DNA of 64,000 nucleotides from Streptomyces griseomycini (GCF_014203535.1 NZ_JACHJI010000008.1:372001-436000), one strand, 5' to 3'. Counted from the stretch's first letter, positions 8,731-17,364 are shown. A program made the numbers and translations. Notes: a model not told the origin generated them from the sequence alone.

Positions 8731-9379
8731 GGAACCTCCCTTTAGCAGGATCTCTGCCTCAACCGTCGTAGCAACTACGCGTGTTGACTGGAAGTGTCCA
8801 TGCCAATAATTTTCGGCTCCCCCCAGGAACTCCCCGACTCCTTCACGAAAACCGCCCCGTGGAACGGCTGTTTAATCCTGGACGAAATCCGGCCGCAGGG
8901 ACTTTCGGCCCTTGACGCCCCCTACGGGGTGCGTCACATTGAAGCCCGGCATTGGACGCTTCGGGGGGCAAAGTCGGCCGTGCAGACACGCACATCCGGG
9001 CAGGAGTCACCCGCAACGGCCAAACCGGCAAGAACGTGAGACGCCGTTCCAGGTCTTGCCATACAGGTTCATTCGTCAATACCGTCATACATCTCACCCG
9101 CATCGGTCCGTCAGTACGCGGCTCCAGGGGAGGGCTCAGGACCGCGACGAACCGGCGCGGGGCGCGGTAGGGGGGTGCCGTGCTCGGTGACCGCAACGGT
9201 GGCCGGGCCGTGCCGCGCGGTCGGCTGCCGTTCTCGTGGCCGGCCAGATTTGCCAGCTCACCCGGCGTGCGCTTCGGTTCCGTCCGTCGCGCCGTGGGTG
9301 AGAACCCCCCTTTCGAACCGGACGAACAGCCGGGCCGCCCGAGGGGCGGGCGGTCCACCGGACGAGAGGGACCAGACTC
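8731..9379. promoter_or_regulatory. 649-base divergent intergenic region
   Basis: No gene with convincing codon bias is visible. The left part should carry the lipase promoter on the minus strand. On the plus strand TTGCCA (9056-9061) and TACCGT (9080-9085), 18 bases apart, form a plausible sigma70-type promoter for the glycosyltransferase operon, leaving a leader of about 290 bases. A 67-codon GTG reading frame at 9180-9383 lies in this leader; its third codon positions are not strongly G/C, so it is reported as an observation, not a gene. Confidence 0.45.
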
Positions 9380-10201
9380 ATGAGCTCCGTTCTGCAGCCG
9401 GCGACCGCGGACCAGGATCCGCCGACCGCCGGCAAGTACCGGCCCGTCTCCTCGCACCTGGCCATCGCGCCGCCGGTGAGCGTGGTGATACCGGCCATGA
9501 ACGAGGCGGAGAACCTGCCGTACGTCTTCAAGACGCTTCCCGACTGGATCCACGAGGTGGTCCTGGTCGACGGCAACTCCACCGACAACACCGTCGAGGT
9601 GGCCCGCGAACTGTGGGCGGACGTCAAGGTCGTCGAACAGCGCGGCAAGGGCAAGGGCGACGCCCTGCGCACCGGGTTCGAGGCCTGCACCGGCGACATC
9701 ATCGTGATGGTCGACGCGGACGGCTCGGCCGACGGCAACGAGATCGTCAGCTACGTCTCCGCCCTGGTCTCCGGCGCGGACTTCGCCAAGGGGTCGCGCT
9801 TCGCCAACGGCGGCGGCACCGACGACATGACCTTCGTCCGCAAGCTCGGCAACCGGGTGCTGTGCGCCGTCGTCAACCGCAAGTTCGGCGCCCGCTACAC
9901 CGACCTCTGCTACGGGTACAACGCCTTCTGGCGGCACTGCCTGGACAAGATCGACCTCGACTGCACCGGCTTCGAGGTCGAGACCCTGATGAACATCCGG
10001 GTCGTCAAGGCCGGCCTCAAGGTGCAGGAGATCCCCAGCTACGAGTACCTGCGCATCCACGGCACCAGCAACCTGCGGGCCGTGCGCGACGGGCTGCGCG
10101 TGCTGAAGGTGATCCTCGGGGAGCGGTCCAACCGGCGTGCGCTGCGCAGCCGTACGCACCACTCGCCGCTGCTCGGCACGGGCCGGGGGAAGGTGTCTTG
10201 A
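9380..10201 (+). CDS. Family 2 glycosyltransferase (polyprenyl-phosphate/envelope glycan type)
   Basis: A 273-residue GT-A enzyme. The N-terminal strand VSVVIPAMNEAENL binds the nucleotide sugar, VLVDGNSTDNT is the second binding segment, and the metal-binding DxD is in MVDADGS. The fold resembles dolichyl-phosphate mannose synthases without a C-terminal membrane domain, so it may charge a lipid carrier. The ATG at 9380 is preceded by GAGAGGGACC. Its stop overlaps the next start (TTGA), beginning a tightly coupled three-gene operon with a second GT2 and a deacetylase that points to a surface glycan. The acceptor cannot be told from the sequence. Confidence 0.9.
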   Translation: MSSVLQPATADQDPPTAGKYRPVSSHLAIAPPVSVVIPAMNEAENLPYVFKTLPDWIHEVVLVDGNSTDNTVEVARELWADVKVVEQRGKGKGDALRTGFEACTGDIIVMVDADGSADGNEIVSYVSALVSGADFAKGSRFANGGGTDDMTFVRKLGNRVLCAVVNRKFGARYTDLCYGYNAFWRHCLDKIDLDCTGFEVETLMNIRVVKAGLKVQEIPSYEYLRIHGTSNLRAVRDGLRVLKVILGERSNRRALRSRTHHSPLLGTGRGKVS

Positions 10202-11223
10202 GCGAGCCCGGGGCCCCGGGCATCTCGGTCGTGATCTGCGCCTACACCGAGGACCGCTGGACGGACGTCCTCGCGGCGGTCGCCTCGGTGCGGGCGCAGT
10301 CACGGCCGGCCCTGGAGACCCTGCTGGTCGTGGACCACAACCGGGCCCTCCTGGACCGTCTGGGCAAGGAGTACAAGGAGACCGAGGACGTGCGGGTGCT
10401 CGCCAACGCGGGCCCCCGCGGCCTGTCCGCCGGCCGCAACACCGGGATCGCCGCCTCACGCGGCGAGGTCGTCGCCTTCCTCGACGACGACGCCGTGGCC
10501 GAACGCGACTGGCTGAGGCACTTCGCCGAGGCGTACGCCGATCCGCGCGTGATGGCGGTCGGCGGGCGCACCGAGCCGATCTGGGCGTCGGGCCGGCGTC
10601 CCGCCTGGTTCCCCGAGGAGTTCGACTGGGTGGTGGGCTGCACCTACCGGGGCCTGCCGCCCGGGCGGGTGCGGGTGCGCAACGTCCTCGGCGGCAACGC
10701 CTCCTTCCGGCGCAGCGCCTTCGACGCGGCGGGCGGCTTCGCCACCGGTATCGGACGCGACGGGAACAAACGCCCGCTGGGCGGGGAGGAGACGGAGCTG
10801 TGCATCCGCCTCAGCCGCGCCCGCCCGGACGCGGTCCTGCTGATCGACGACCGCGCGGTGATCCACCACCGGGTGCCCGAGACCCGCGAGCGCTTCCGCT
10901 ACTTCCGGACGCGGACGTACGCCGAGGGCCTGTCCAAGGCGCTGGTCGCCCGCAGCGTCGGTGCGCAGAAGGGGCTGGAGTCCGAACGCCGGTACACCAC
11001 GCGCGTCCTGCCGGCCGGAGTGGTGCGGGGGCTGCGCGACGCCCTGCTGGCCCGGCCGGGCGGTGCGGGGCGCGCGGGGGCGATCGTCGCCGGCGTGCTC
11101 ACGGCGGCGGGCGGTTACGTGGTGGGGAGCGTACGGGCCCGGCGGGGCGGGGTGACGTTCTCCGTGGTCGACGTCGGAGGGGGCGTCCTTCGCGACGGGG
11201 ACCGGGGGGGCGCCGGTGACTGA
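10198..11223 (+). CDS. Family 2 glycosyltransferase
   Basis: A 341-residue GT2 protein. It has ISVVICAYTEDRW at the start, ANAGPRGLSAGRNTGIAAS in the nucleotide-binding region, the DDD metal motif (VAFLDDDAV), and the later acceptor-side motif GGEETELCIRL. The start is a TTG that overlaps the previous stop (TTGA) behind GGGGAAGG. The C-terminus has one or two weakly hydrophobic stretches (AGAIVAGVLTAAGGYVVG) that may sit on the membrane. It overlaps the deacetylase start by eight bases. It probably extends the same glycan as its neighbour. Confidence 0.9.
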   Translation: MSEPGAPGISVVICAYTEDRWTDVLAAVASVRAQSRPALETLLVVDHNRALLDRLGKEYKETEDVRVLANAGPRGLSAGRNTGIAASRGEVVAFLDDDAVAERDWLRHFAEAYADPRVMAVGGRTEPIWASGRRPAWFPEEFDWVVGCTYRGLPPGRVRVRNVLGGNASFRRSAFDAAGGFATGIGRDGNKRPLGGEETELCIRLSRARPDAVLLIDDRAVIHHRVPETRERFRYFRTRTYAEGLSKALVARSVGAQKGLESERRYTTRVLPAGVVRGLRDALLARPGGAGRAGAIVAGVLTAAGGYVVGSVRARRGGVTFSVVDVGGGVLRDGDRGGAGD

Positions 11224-12007
11224 CGTGCGCGTGCCGATCCTCATGTACCACTCGGTCGCCACCGATCCCAACGACGCGACCCGTGCCCTCTCCGTGACCC
11301 CGGAGGCGTTCGCCGAGCAGATGGCGGTGATCGCGGACCGCGGCCTCACCCCCGTCACCACCGCCGACCTGGCGGCCCGTTGGCGCTCGGGTCACCCGCT
11401 GCCCGCGCGGCCGGTCCTCGTCACCTTCGACGACGGCTACGAGGGCGTGCACCGGCACGCGCTGCCCGTGCTCGCCGAGCACGGCTTCCCGGCCACGCTG
11501 TTCGTCTCCACGGGCTGGCTGCGGGGGCCGTACGACACCGGCGGCGGCCTGGACACCATGCTGGACTGGGACCAGGTGCGCGAACTGGCCGGCGCGGGCG
11601 TGGAGATCGGCGGGCACAGCCACAGCCATCCGCAGCTGGACCAGCTCGACGACCGCCGGCTGCGCTCCGAGCTGATCCTGTGCAAGGAGATCGTCTCGGA
11701 CCAACTGGGCTCCGTTCCCGCCTCGTTCGCGTACCCCTACGGCTACTCCAGCCGTCGGGTGCGCGAGGCGGTGCGGGAGACGGGATACGCCCAGGCGCTC
11801 GCCGTCGGCAACGGCCTCGCCCGCCGCGCCCAGGGACCGTACGCCCTGCGGCGGGTCACCGTGCGGCGGTCGACGGACACCGCCGAGTTCGAGCGGCTGG
11901 TCCAGGGGCGGGCCGTCGCACGCACCTTCGCCCGGGACCGCGCCCTGACCAAGGGGTACGCGGTGGTCCGCCGGGCCCGGCGGCTGGTCCGCCGGCCACC
12001 GGACTGA
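11216..12007 (+). CDS. Polysaccharide deacetylase (NodB domain)
   Basis: A 263-residue carbohydrate esterase family 4-like enzyme that removes acetyl groups from N-acetylated sugars. Motifs are PILMYHSV at the start, TFDDGY (catalytic Asp and metal Asp), GGHSHSHPQLD (metal His pair) and FAYPYGY. There is no signal peptide, so it acts in the cytoplasm or at the membrane on a lipid-linked glycan. The GTG start lies inside the end of the preceding GT gene (GTGACTGA), showing translational coupling. A weak GC-rich hairpin at about 12049-12068 may end the operon. Confidence 0.92.
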   Translation: MTDVRVPILMYHSVATDPNDATRALSVTPEAFAEQMAVIADRGLTPVTTADLAARWRSGHPLPARPVLVTFDDGYEGVHRHALPVLAEHGFPATLFVSTGWLRGPYDTGGGLDTMLDWDQVRELAGAGVEIGGHSHSHPQLDQLDDRRLRSELILCKEIVSDQLGSVPASFAYPYGYSSRRVREAVRETGYAQALAVGNGLARRAQGPYALRRVTVRRSTDTAEFERLVQGRAVARTFARDRALTKGYAVVRRARRLVRRPPD

Positions 12008-12091
12008 ACGCGCGGGGGACGAACCGCGCACGGGCGACACATCCGCGCGCACCCCGGAAACCGGGTGCACGCGGCGCCCGTGTGCCCGATC

Positions 12092-13195
12092 ATGGCGGAC
12101 ATGTCCGCGCAGCCACACGACGCACTGCCGATCCGGCTCAACGTCGACGACAGCGACTCCCCGTCCGACGTCGTCGACGCGCTGTTCCTCGGCCGCTTCG
12201 CGACGGGCGAGCAGCCGTACTCGCACGCCGTCACCATCGACCGCGTGCGCTCCGGCGCGACCCTGCTGCCCGGGAACGCGCGGGTGCTGCGGATCGCCCG
12301 GGACGACGACCGCAGCGCCACCCTCGCCGAGGGCGACGGCTGGACGCTGCTGGTCTCCCGCTGGAACCGGGGCGCCGACGTGACCGTCACCGCGACCAGC
12401 GCCGACCTCGCGGCGAGGGTCCTGGGCGAGGCCACCGACGGCGCGGCGGACGAGCCGGAACCGCAGCCGGAGAACGTCACCATGGGCTTCTGGTACGTCT
12501 CCCCGCGCCGCGGCCCGCACCGCACCACCCGGCAGATCTCGGCGGGCACCTGGGACGAGATCCGGCCGAACTACACCGCGCCGGTGGCGGACGCGATGGA
12601 CCGCCTGATGAAGACCACCCCCGAGGACATCTCCGGCCGGCTGCTCCTGCTGCACGGCCCGCCGGGCACCGGCAAGACGTCCGCGCTGCGCACCCTGGCC
12701 CGTTCCTGGCGCGACTGGTGCCAGGTGGACTGCGTCCTGGACCCGGAGCGGCTGTTCAGCGACGTCGGCTACCTGATGGACATCGCGATCGGCGAGGAGG
12801 ACGCGGCGGGCAAGGGCCGCTGGCGGCTGCTGTTGCTGGAGGACTGCGACGAACTGATCCGCGGCGAGGCCAAGCACACGGCCGGGCAGGCGCTGTCCCG
12901 GCTGCTGAACCTCACGGACGGTCTGCTCGGCCAGGGCCGCAACGTCCTGGTCGGCGTCACCACCAACGAGGACCTGGAGCGCCTGCACCCGGCCGTCGTC
13001 CGCCCCGGCCGGTGTCTCGCCCGCATCGAGGTCGGGCCGCTGACCCGCGCGGAGGCGGTGAACTGGCTGGGCCGCGAGGACGGCGTCGGCCGCGAGGGCA
13101 CGACCCTCGCCGAGCTGTACGCCCTGCGCCGGGGCACGTCCCCGACCGCGCTGCCGGAACCGCGCGGAGACGCGGACGCGGGGCTGTACCTGTAG
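12092..13195 (+). CDS. AAA ATPase with N-terminal DUF5925-like domain
   Basis: A 367-residue protein. The first ~130 residues match the actinobacterial DUF5925 type region (DALPIRLNVDDSDSPSDVVDALFLGRF). The AAA module follows: Walker A LLHGPPGTGKTSALR, Walker B LLLLEDCDELI, sensor-1 region VGVTTNEDL and the arginine-containing VVRPGRCLARIEV. Such ATPases remodel proteins; the client is unknown. Three starts are possible (GTG 12065, ATG 12092, ATG 12101) and none has a strong ribosome site; ATG 12092 is a compromise. It is a single gene after the glycan operon. Confidence 0.88.
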   Translation: MADMSAQPHDALPIRLNVDDSDSPSDVVDALFLGRFATGEQPYSHAVTIDRVRSGATLLPGNARVLRIARDDDRSATLAEGDGWTLLVSRWNRGADVTVTATSADLAARVLGEATDGAADEPEPQPENVTMGFWYVSPRRGPHRTTRQISAGTWDEIRPNYTAPVADAMDRLMKTTPEDISGRLLLLHGPPGTGKTSALRTLARSWRDWCQVDCVLDPERLFSDVGYLMDIAIGEEDAAGKGRWRLLLLEDCDELIRGEAKHTAGQALSRLLNLTDGLLGQGRNVLVGVTTNEDLERLHPAVVRPGRCLARIEVGPLTRAEAVNWLGREDGVGREGTTLAELYALRRGTSPTALPEPRGDADAGLYL

Positions 13196-13339
13196 GCACG
13201 GGGCCGTACCCGTGGGCGCGGTCCGCCGGCCGCCGGTCCGGAGCCCGGACCGGGGCCGCCGCCCCGCTCCGCCCGGCACGGGTGCGGCACGGCGCCGGCT
13301 CCGCCCCCCGCCCGCGGGCCTTCCCGCCGCCGCGATCCC

Positions 13340-13368
13340 GGCCGCCGGACCCGGACCGGCCGGCGGCC
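13340..13368. terminator. Inverted repeat between convergent genes
   Basis: The arms GGCCGCCGG (13340-13348) and CCGGCGGCC (13360-13368) flank an 11-base loop. It lies between the convergent AAA ATPase and GntR genes and could stop transcription both ways. The surrounding DNA is very GC-rich, so chance pairing is possible. Confidence 0.45.
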
Positions 13369-13379
13369 GACCGCCCCGC

Positions 13380-13748
13380 CTACTCCCCGTAGACCGCCCG
13401 CAGGGCGTCCCGCACCGCGGCCAGCGCCTCGTCCTCGGTCAGCCCGAGCCGCCGCGCCCGCTCCGCGTACCCCTGGGCCGCCGACGCCGCCTCCCGCTGC
13501 GCCGCCGAGCCCGCGGCGGCGATCACCGTGCCGTTGCGGCCCCGGGTCTCGATCACCCCGTCGGACTCCAGCGCCCGGTAGGCCTTGGCCACCGTGTTCG
13601 CGGCGAGGCCGAGCGTCCCGGCCAGGCCCCGCACCGTCGGCAGCCGGTATCCCACCGGCAGCGCTCCCGACCGGGCCTGCTCGGAGATCTGCGCCCGCAC
13701 CTGCTCGTACGGCGGCGCGCCGTCGTCGATATGGATCTTCAAGGTCAC
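13380..13748 (-). CDS. GntR family regulator, YtrA-like short form
   Basis: A 122-residue DNA-binding protein. The winged helix-turn-helix occupies residues 1-75 (PPYEQVRAQISEQARSG, LPTVRGLAGTLGLAANTVAKAYRALESDG, then the wing RGRNGTVI) and only a short helical tail follows, as in the YtrA subfamily that usually controls a neighbouring transporter. No transporter is adjacent here. The GTG at 13748 has no ribosome site, but GACAAT (minus strand, 13755-13760) lies six bases upstream, which fits a leaderless mRNA. It is divergent from the GNAT gene with only 71 bases between starts, so it may regulate that gene. Confidence 0.9.
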   Translation of the reverse strand: MTLKIHIDDGAPPYEQVRAQISEQARSGALPVGYRLPTVRGLAGTLGLAANTVAKAYRALESDGVIETRGRNGTVIAAAGSAAQREAASAAQGYAERARRLGLTEDEALAAVRDALRAVYGE

Positions 13749-13819
13749 GGCCCGATTGTCCCGCACCCGGCGGAAAATGAGGGGCACCCCGGGTGCGTCC
13801 CGACGTAGCGTGCGCCTCC

Positions 13820-14749
13820 ATGACCGTGATCGTGCGCGACCTGCGACCAGATGTCCGAGCCGACGCCGAGGGTTTCTCCCACGTCCGGCGCCTCGCCCTC
13901 CCCTTCATGCTGTCCACCCCCGAATCCGTGCTGCACGATCTGACGCGCTCCCACCCGGACGCCCACTTCGGGCAGCTCGTCGCCGAGGAGGACGGCGAGA
14001 TCATCGGCACGGCCCAGGTCGGCCTCGCCCACGACAGCCCGAAGCCCGGCCAGGGGTCCGCCAACATCTACGTCCGCCCGGACAGGACCCGGCACGGCGC
14101 CGGGTCGCTCCTGCTGCGCGCCGCCGAGGAGCGCCTGGCCGGCCTCGGTGCCCGCAGGATCCACAGCTGGGTCCTGGACGAACCGCACCACCGGGCCTTC
14201 GCCGAACGGCACGGCTACCGCGCCGGCCGCTCGGCCCACTTCCTGCGGCTGGACCTGGCACAGGGCGTCCTGCCGCCCCTCCAGGACCCGCCGCCCGGCG
14301 TCGAGTTGCGCACCGGCGCCGACTTCGCCGGCGACCCGCGCCCGCTGTTCGCCCTCGACGCGGAGACGGCCTCGGACGAACCGGGCGACATCGACACCGA
14401 GCTCACCGACTACGAGGCGTGGCTCGAGCAGACCTGGCGGCACCCCCTCCTCGATCTCGGCCTGACCACGGTCGCGGTGGTCGACGGGCACCCGGCCGCC
14501 TTCACCGCGGCCTACACCGACGGTTCCGCCCGGTACGGCACCGCCATGACCGGCACCGCCCGCGCCCACCGCGGCCGGGGGCTGGCCAAGCTCGCCAAGA
14601 ACACCTCCCTGCACCGCGCCCGCGCCGCCGGGCACACGGAGGCCTTCACGGGGAACGACACCGGCAACGGCCCGATGCTCGCGATCAACGAGTGGTTCGG
14701 CTACGAGGTCTGCGCCACGGAGGTGCGGTATGTCCGCGAACTCGGCTGA
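13820..14749 (+). CDS. Tandem GNAT acetyltransferase
   Basis: A 309-residue protein with two GNAT domains. The first (about 5-150) has the acetyl-CoA loop region NIYVRPDRTRHGAGSLLL. The second (about 165-305) has a similar ARAHRGRGLAKLAK. Family members acetylate small molecules, antibiotics or protein amino groups; the substrate is unknown. The ATG at 13820 has no ribosome site, but TAGCGT at 13806-13811 lies eight bases ahead, as expected for a leaderless message. The end overlaps the DUF402 gene by 20 bases. Confidence 0.9.
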   Translation: MTVIVRDLRPDVRADAEGFSHVRRLALPFMLSTPESVLHDLTRSHPDAHFGQLVAEEDGEIIGTAQVGLAHDSPKPGQGSANIYVRPDRTRHGAGSLLLRAAEERLAGLGARRIHSWVLDEPHHRAFAERHGYRAGRSAHFLRLDLAQGVLPPLQDPPPGVELRTGADFAGDPRPLFALDAETASDEPGDIDTELTDYEAWLEQTWRHPLLDLGLTTVAVVDGHPAAFTAAYTDGSARYGTAMTGTARAHRGRGLAKLAKNTSLHRARAAGHTEAFTGNDTGNGPMLAINEWFGYEVCATEVRYVRELG

Positions 14750-15230
14750 CCGCCCGGCCCTCCTGGACGTCGTCCTCGTCAAGGCGGGCCGCGAGAAGAT
14801 CCGTTACCCGGCCGAACTGCTCGCCGACGACGGCACCCGCGTCACCGTGCGCGCCCCGTGGGCGGGCGCCGGCGTGCGCGACTTCGGCTTCGTGCGCTTC
14901 GAGCCCGGCGACGTCCTCACCGAGCACTACTGGCGCGACCGGTGGTACTCCGTGAAGGAGGTCCGCACCGCCGACGGCGCCCTCAAGGGCCACTACTGCG
15001 ACGTCACCCGCCCGGCAGAGCTCTCCGGCACCCGGCTGGTCGTCGAGGACCTCGACCTGGACCTGTGGGTCGGGGCGGACGGCACGGACGTGCGGCGGCT
15101 GGACGAGGACGAGTTCGCCGAGAGCGGTCTGGCGGCGAGGGATCCGCGGGCGGCGGCCGCCGCCGTGGCCGCGCTCGACGAACTGGAGGCGCTGGCGCGC
15201 GGGGACGGCCTCGGCGCGCTGCTCGCGTGA
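14730..15230 (+). CDS. DUF402 domain protein
   Basis: A 166-residue protein with the DUF402 beta-barrel pattern: EHYWRDRWYSVKEVRTADG, GHYCDVTRPAEL, LVVEDLDLDLWVGADG and LDEDEFAESGL. The conserved Tyr, Asp and His residues bind divalent metal in characterised relatives such as Ntdp-type nucleotide phosphatases and FomD, so a nucleotide hydrolase activity is possible but unproven. It overlaps the GNAT gene by 20 bases and is surely co-transcribed with it. The C-terminal ~35 residues are an Ala/Glu helix. Confidence 0.87.
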   Translation: MSANSADRPALLDVVLVKAGREKIRYPAELLADDGTRVTVRAPWAGAGVRDFGFVRFEPGDVLTEHYWRDRWYSVKEVRTADGALKGHYCDVTRPAELSGTRLVVEDLDLDLWVGADGTDVRRLDEDEFAESGLAARDPRAAAAAVAALDELEALARGDGLGALLA

Positions 15231-15240
15231 GGCGGCCGGT

Positions 15241-15858
15241 TCAGTCCGGTACCGCGACCACCGCGTACCGCTCGTCGTCGACCTCCTTGCCCCACAGCGC
15301 CGTCTCCTGTGACAGCCGCTCCAGGCGCACCCGCCCGGCGAGCGGGGCGAGGAGGGCGGTGAGCCGGTCCGCCGGTATGCCGACCGGGCTCGCGGTCCCC
15401 CACACCCCCTCCACCAGCACCAGCCGTCCTCCCGGGCGCAGCAGCCCGCGCCAGTGCCGCAGGGCCCGGCCCGGTTCGGGCAGCGTCCACAGGACGTGCC
15501 GGACCAGGACGGCGTCGTAGCGCTGCTCGCCGACCGGCGGTGCCGCCGCGTCACCGACCAGGAACACCGCGTCGCGGCCGGCGAGCTTCTCCCGGGCGAG
15601 CGCCACCATGGCCGGGGACCGGTCGACCCCGGTGACCCGGTGTCCCCGTCCGGCGGCGAGGAGCGACAGGCTGCCGGTGCCGCAGCCGAGGTCGAGGACG
15701 TCGCCCGCCCGTCCGGGCAGCCAGGCGCGCAGCCGGTCGGCCCAGGCGGCGCGCACGGACGGATCGCGCAGTCCGTGGTCCGGCTCGTCGTCGAAGGCGG
15801 CGGCCCGTGCGTCCCAGTCGACGCCGTCCGCGCCCGTCCGATCGCTGTCGTCGCTCAT
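15241..15858 (-). CDS. Class I SAM-dependent methyltransferase
   Basis: A 205-residue methyltransferase of the Methyltransf_11/25 type. Motif I is VLDLGCGTGSLSLLAAGRG, the acidic end of strand 2 is VTGVDRSPAMV, motif II is FLVGDAAAPPV and motif post-II is YDAVLVRHVLWTLPEP. The substrate is unknown. The N-terminus DDSDRTGADGVDWDARAAAFDDEPDHGL resembles small-molecule methylases. It converges on DUF402 with ten bases between. The ATG at 15858 has no convincing ribosome site. Confidence 0.9.
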   Translation of the reverse strand: MSDDSDRTGADGVDWDARAAAFDDEPDHGLRDPSVRAAWADRLRAWLPGRAGDVLDLGCGTGSLSLLAAGRGHRVTGVDRSPAMVALAREKLAGRDAVFLVGDAAAPPVGEQRYDAVLVRHVLWTLPEPGRALRHWRGLLRPGGRLVLVEGVWGTASPVGIPADRLTALLAPLAGRVRLERLSQETALWGKEVDDERYAVVAVPD

Positions 15859-15996
15859 GGCCCAAGAGTGACACCCACCACTGACAATCGATTCGTGACA
15901 GCGGCCACAGACAGACCGGGACCGATGAGGAACTCTCCCCCGAAAGGTCCGCCTCCGTGAGAACACGGAACCCGGTGGACCCTGAAGGAGGCAGCC

Positions 15997-16131
15997 ATGC
16001 GCCGTGTCACCGTGCACAAGCCCCTGAAGAAGACGGACGCCCGCCAGGTCCGCGAGGAGGCCGACGAGCGCCCCGTGGGACGTCAGGAGGTCCGCGAGGA
16101 CATCGCCCGCACCTGGTGGCCCGACGGCTGA
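15997..16131 (+). CDS. Small basic/acidic protein of 44 residues, unknown function
   Basis: A short reading frame with near-perfect translation signals: AAGGAGG six bases before the ATG. The product begins MRRVTVHKPLKK and ends ARTWWPDG; it is a highly charged helix (15 Arg/Lys, 11 Asp/Glu) with two adjacent Trp near the C-terminus. Third codon positions are almost all G or C, as in real genes here. No family is recognised. It stands alone between the methyltransferase and LPMO genes. A regulator or a peptide that binds another protein are both open. Confidence 0.7.
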   Translation: MRRVTVHKPLKKTDARQVREEADERPVGRQEVREDIARTWWPDG

Positions 16132-16305
16132 ACCGGCCGCGCGGCACGTACCTGATCCCAGTCTGAGCGCTCCCTTAACGCGGCCATAAGGATCTCCTCC
16201 CACGGCCTCCGCCAGGCGATTTCACGGTTCCTCGGGGCTAGCTTCTGAGTCACCCCCACGGGATCCCCCCGAGTCCAGTGAACGCTGTCGAGGAGTTGCT
16301 GCCCC

Positions 16306-17364
16306 ATGCCCGCACGCCGCAAGGCCGCTGTCGCCGCCGTCGGTCTCGTTCCGCTCGCCCTGACCGGGCTGTCCGCCGCGCCGGCGTCCGCGCACGGCTC
16401 GATGGGCGACCCGGTCAGCCGGGTCTCGCAGTGCTACGCCGAGGGCCCGGAGAGCCCGCAGTCGGCGGCCTGCAAGGCGGCGGTCGCGGCCGGCGGGACC
16501 CAGGCGCTCTACGACTGGAACGGCATCCGCATCGGTGACGCGGGCGGACGCCACCAGGAGCTCATCCCCGACGGCAAGCTGTGCAGCGCGAACAACGAGC
16601 AGTTCAAGGGGCTCGACCTGGCCCGCGCGGACTGGCCGGCGACGAGCGTGAACAGCGGGTCGTACACCTTCAAGTACCGCGTGACCGCCCCGCACAAGGG
16701 CACCTTCAAGGTGTACATCACCAAGCCCGGTTACGACCCGGCGAAGCCGCTGGCCTGGAGCGACCTGGACCTGGCGAACCCGGTGGCGACGGCCACCGAC
16801 CCGGCCGCCTCGGGCGGCTTCTACACCTTCGCCGGCACCCTCCCCGAGCGTTCCGGCAAGCAGCTGCTGTACGCGGTCTGGCAGCGCTCGGACAGCCCGG
16901 AGGCGTTCTACTCCTGCTCGGACGTCACGTTCGGCGGCGGCAGCGGGGGCGCGGCCGTCGGCGGGGACGGGGCCGGCGACGGAGGGGAGGCCGGCGACGG
17001 GGACACGCCCGGGGAGGAGACCGCCGGGGCCGCCCCGGCGCCGGCCGCCTCCGCTCCGACCGAGGAGCAGATCGAGGCCGGTGCCGAGAAGTCGACCATC
17101 GAGAACCACGGGCACGGCGACGACGACCCGGACACCACGGCGGAACCCGCCGCGGCGCAGGACGACACCGCCGCGGACGCCTCCGACGGCGACACCGCCA
17201 ACCGGCCCAAGGCGGCCGGCGGCTCGGAGAACCTCGCGGAGACGGGCGGCGACGGCACCACCCCGTACCTGATGGTCGGCGGCGCCGCGGCGCTGGCACT
17301 GGGCTCGGCGGCGCTGTTCGCCTCCGCCCGGCGGCGCGCGGCGGGCGGACGGCACGGCCGCTGA
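16306..17364 (+). CDS. AA10 lytic polysaccharide monooxygenase with LAxTG wall anchor
   Basis: A 352-residue secreted copper enzyme that oxidatively cuts chitin or cellulose. The signal peptide ends ASA before His30, which becomes the N-terminal copper-binding residue (HGSMGDPVSR). The second histidine of the brace is likely His130 in TAPHKGTFKVY. Paired cysteines lie at positions typical of AA10. The catalytic domain ends near residue 210 (FYSCSDVTF). An acidic, Pro/Ala/Thr-rich linker follows, then LAETG (310-314), a membrane helix (MVGGAAALALGSAALFAS) and RRR. This is a class E sortase signal, so the enzyme is probably attached to the wall rather than freely secreted. There is no carbohydrate-binding module. 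GAGGAG stands 12 bases before the ATG. Confidence 0.92.
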   Translation: MPARRKAAVAAVGLVPLALTGLSAAPASAHGSMGDPVSRVSQCYAEGPESPQSAACKAAVAAGGTQALYDWNGIRIGDAGGRHQELIPDGKLCSANNEQFKGLDLARADWPATSVNSGSYTFKYRVTAPHKGTFKVYITKPGYDPAKPLAWSDLDLANPVATATDPAASGGFYTFAGTLPERSGKQLLYAVWQRSDSPEAFYSCSDVTFGGGSGGAAVGGDGAGDGGEAGDGDTPGEETAGAAPAPAASAPTEEQIEAGAEKSTIENHGHGDDDPDTTAEPAAAQDDTAADASDGDTANRPKAAGGSENLAETGGDGTTPYLMVGGAAALALGSAALFASARRRAAGGRHGR

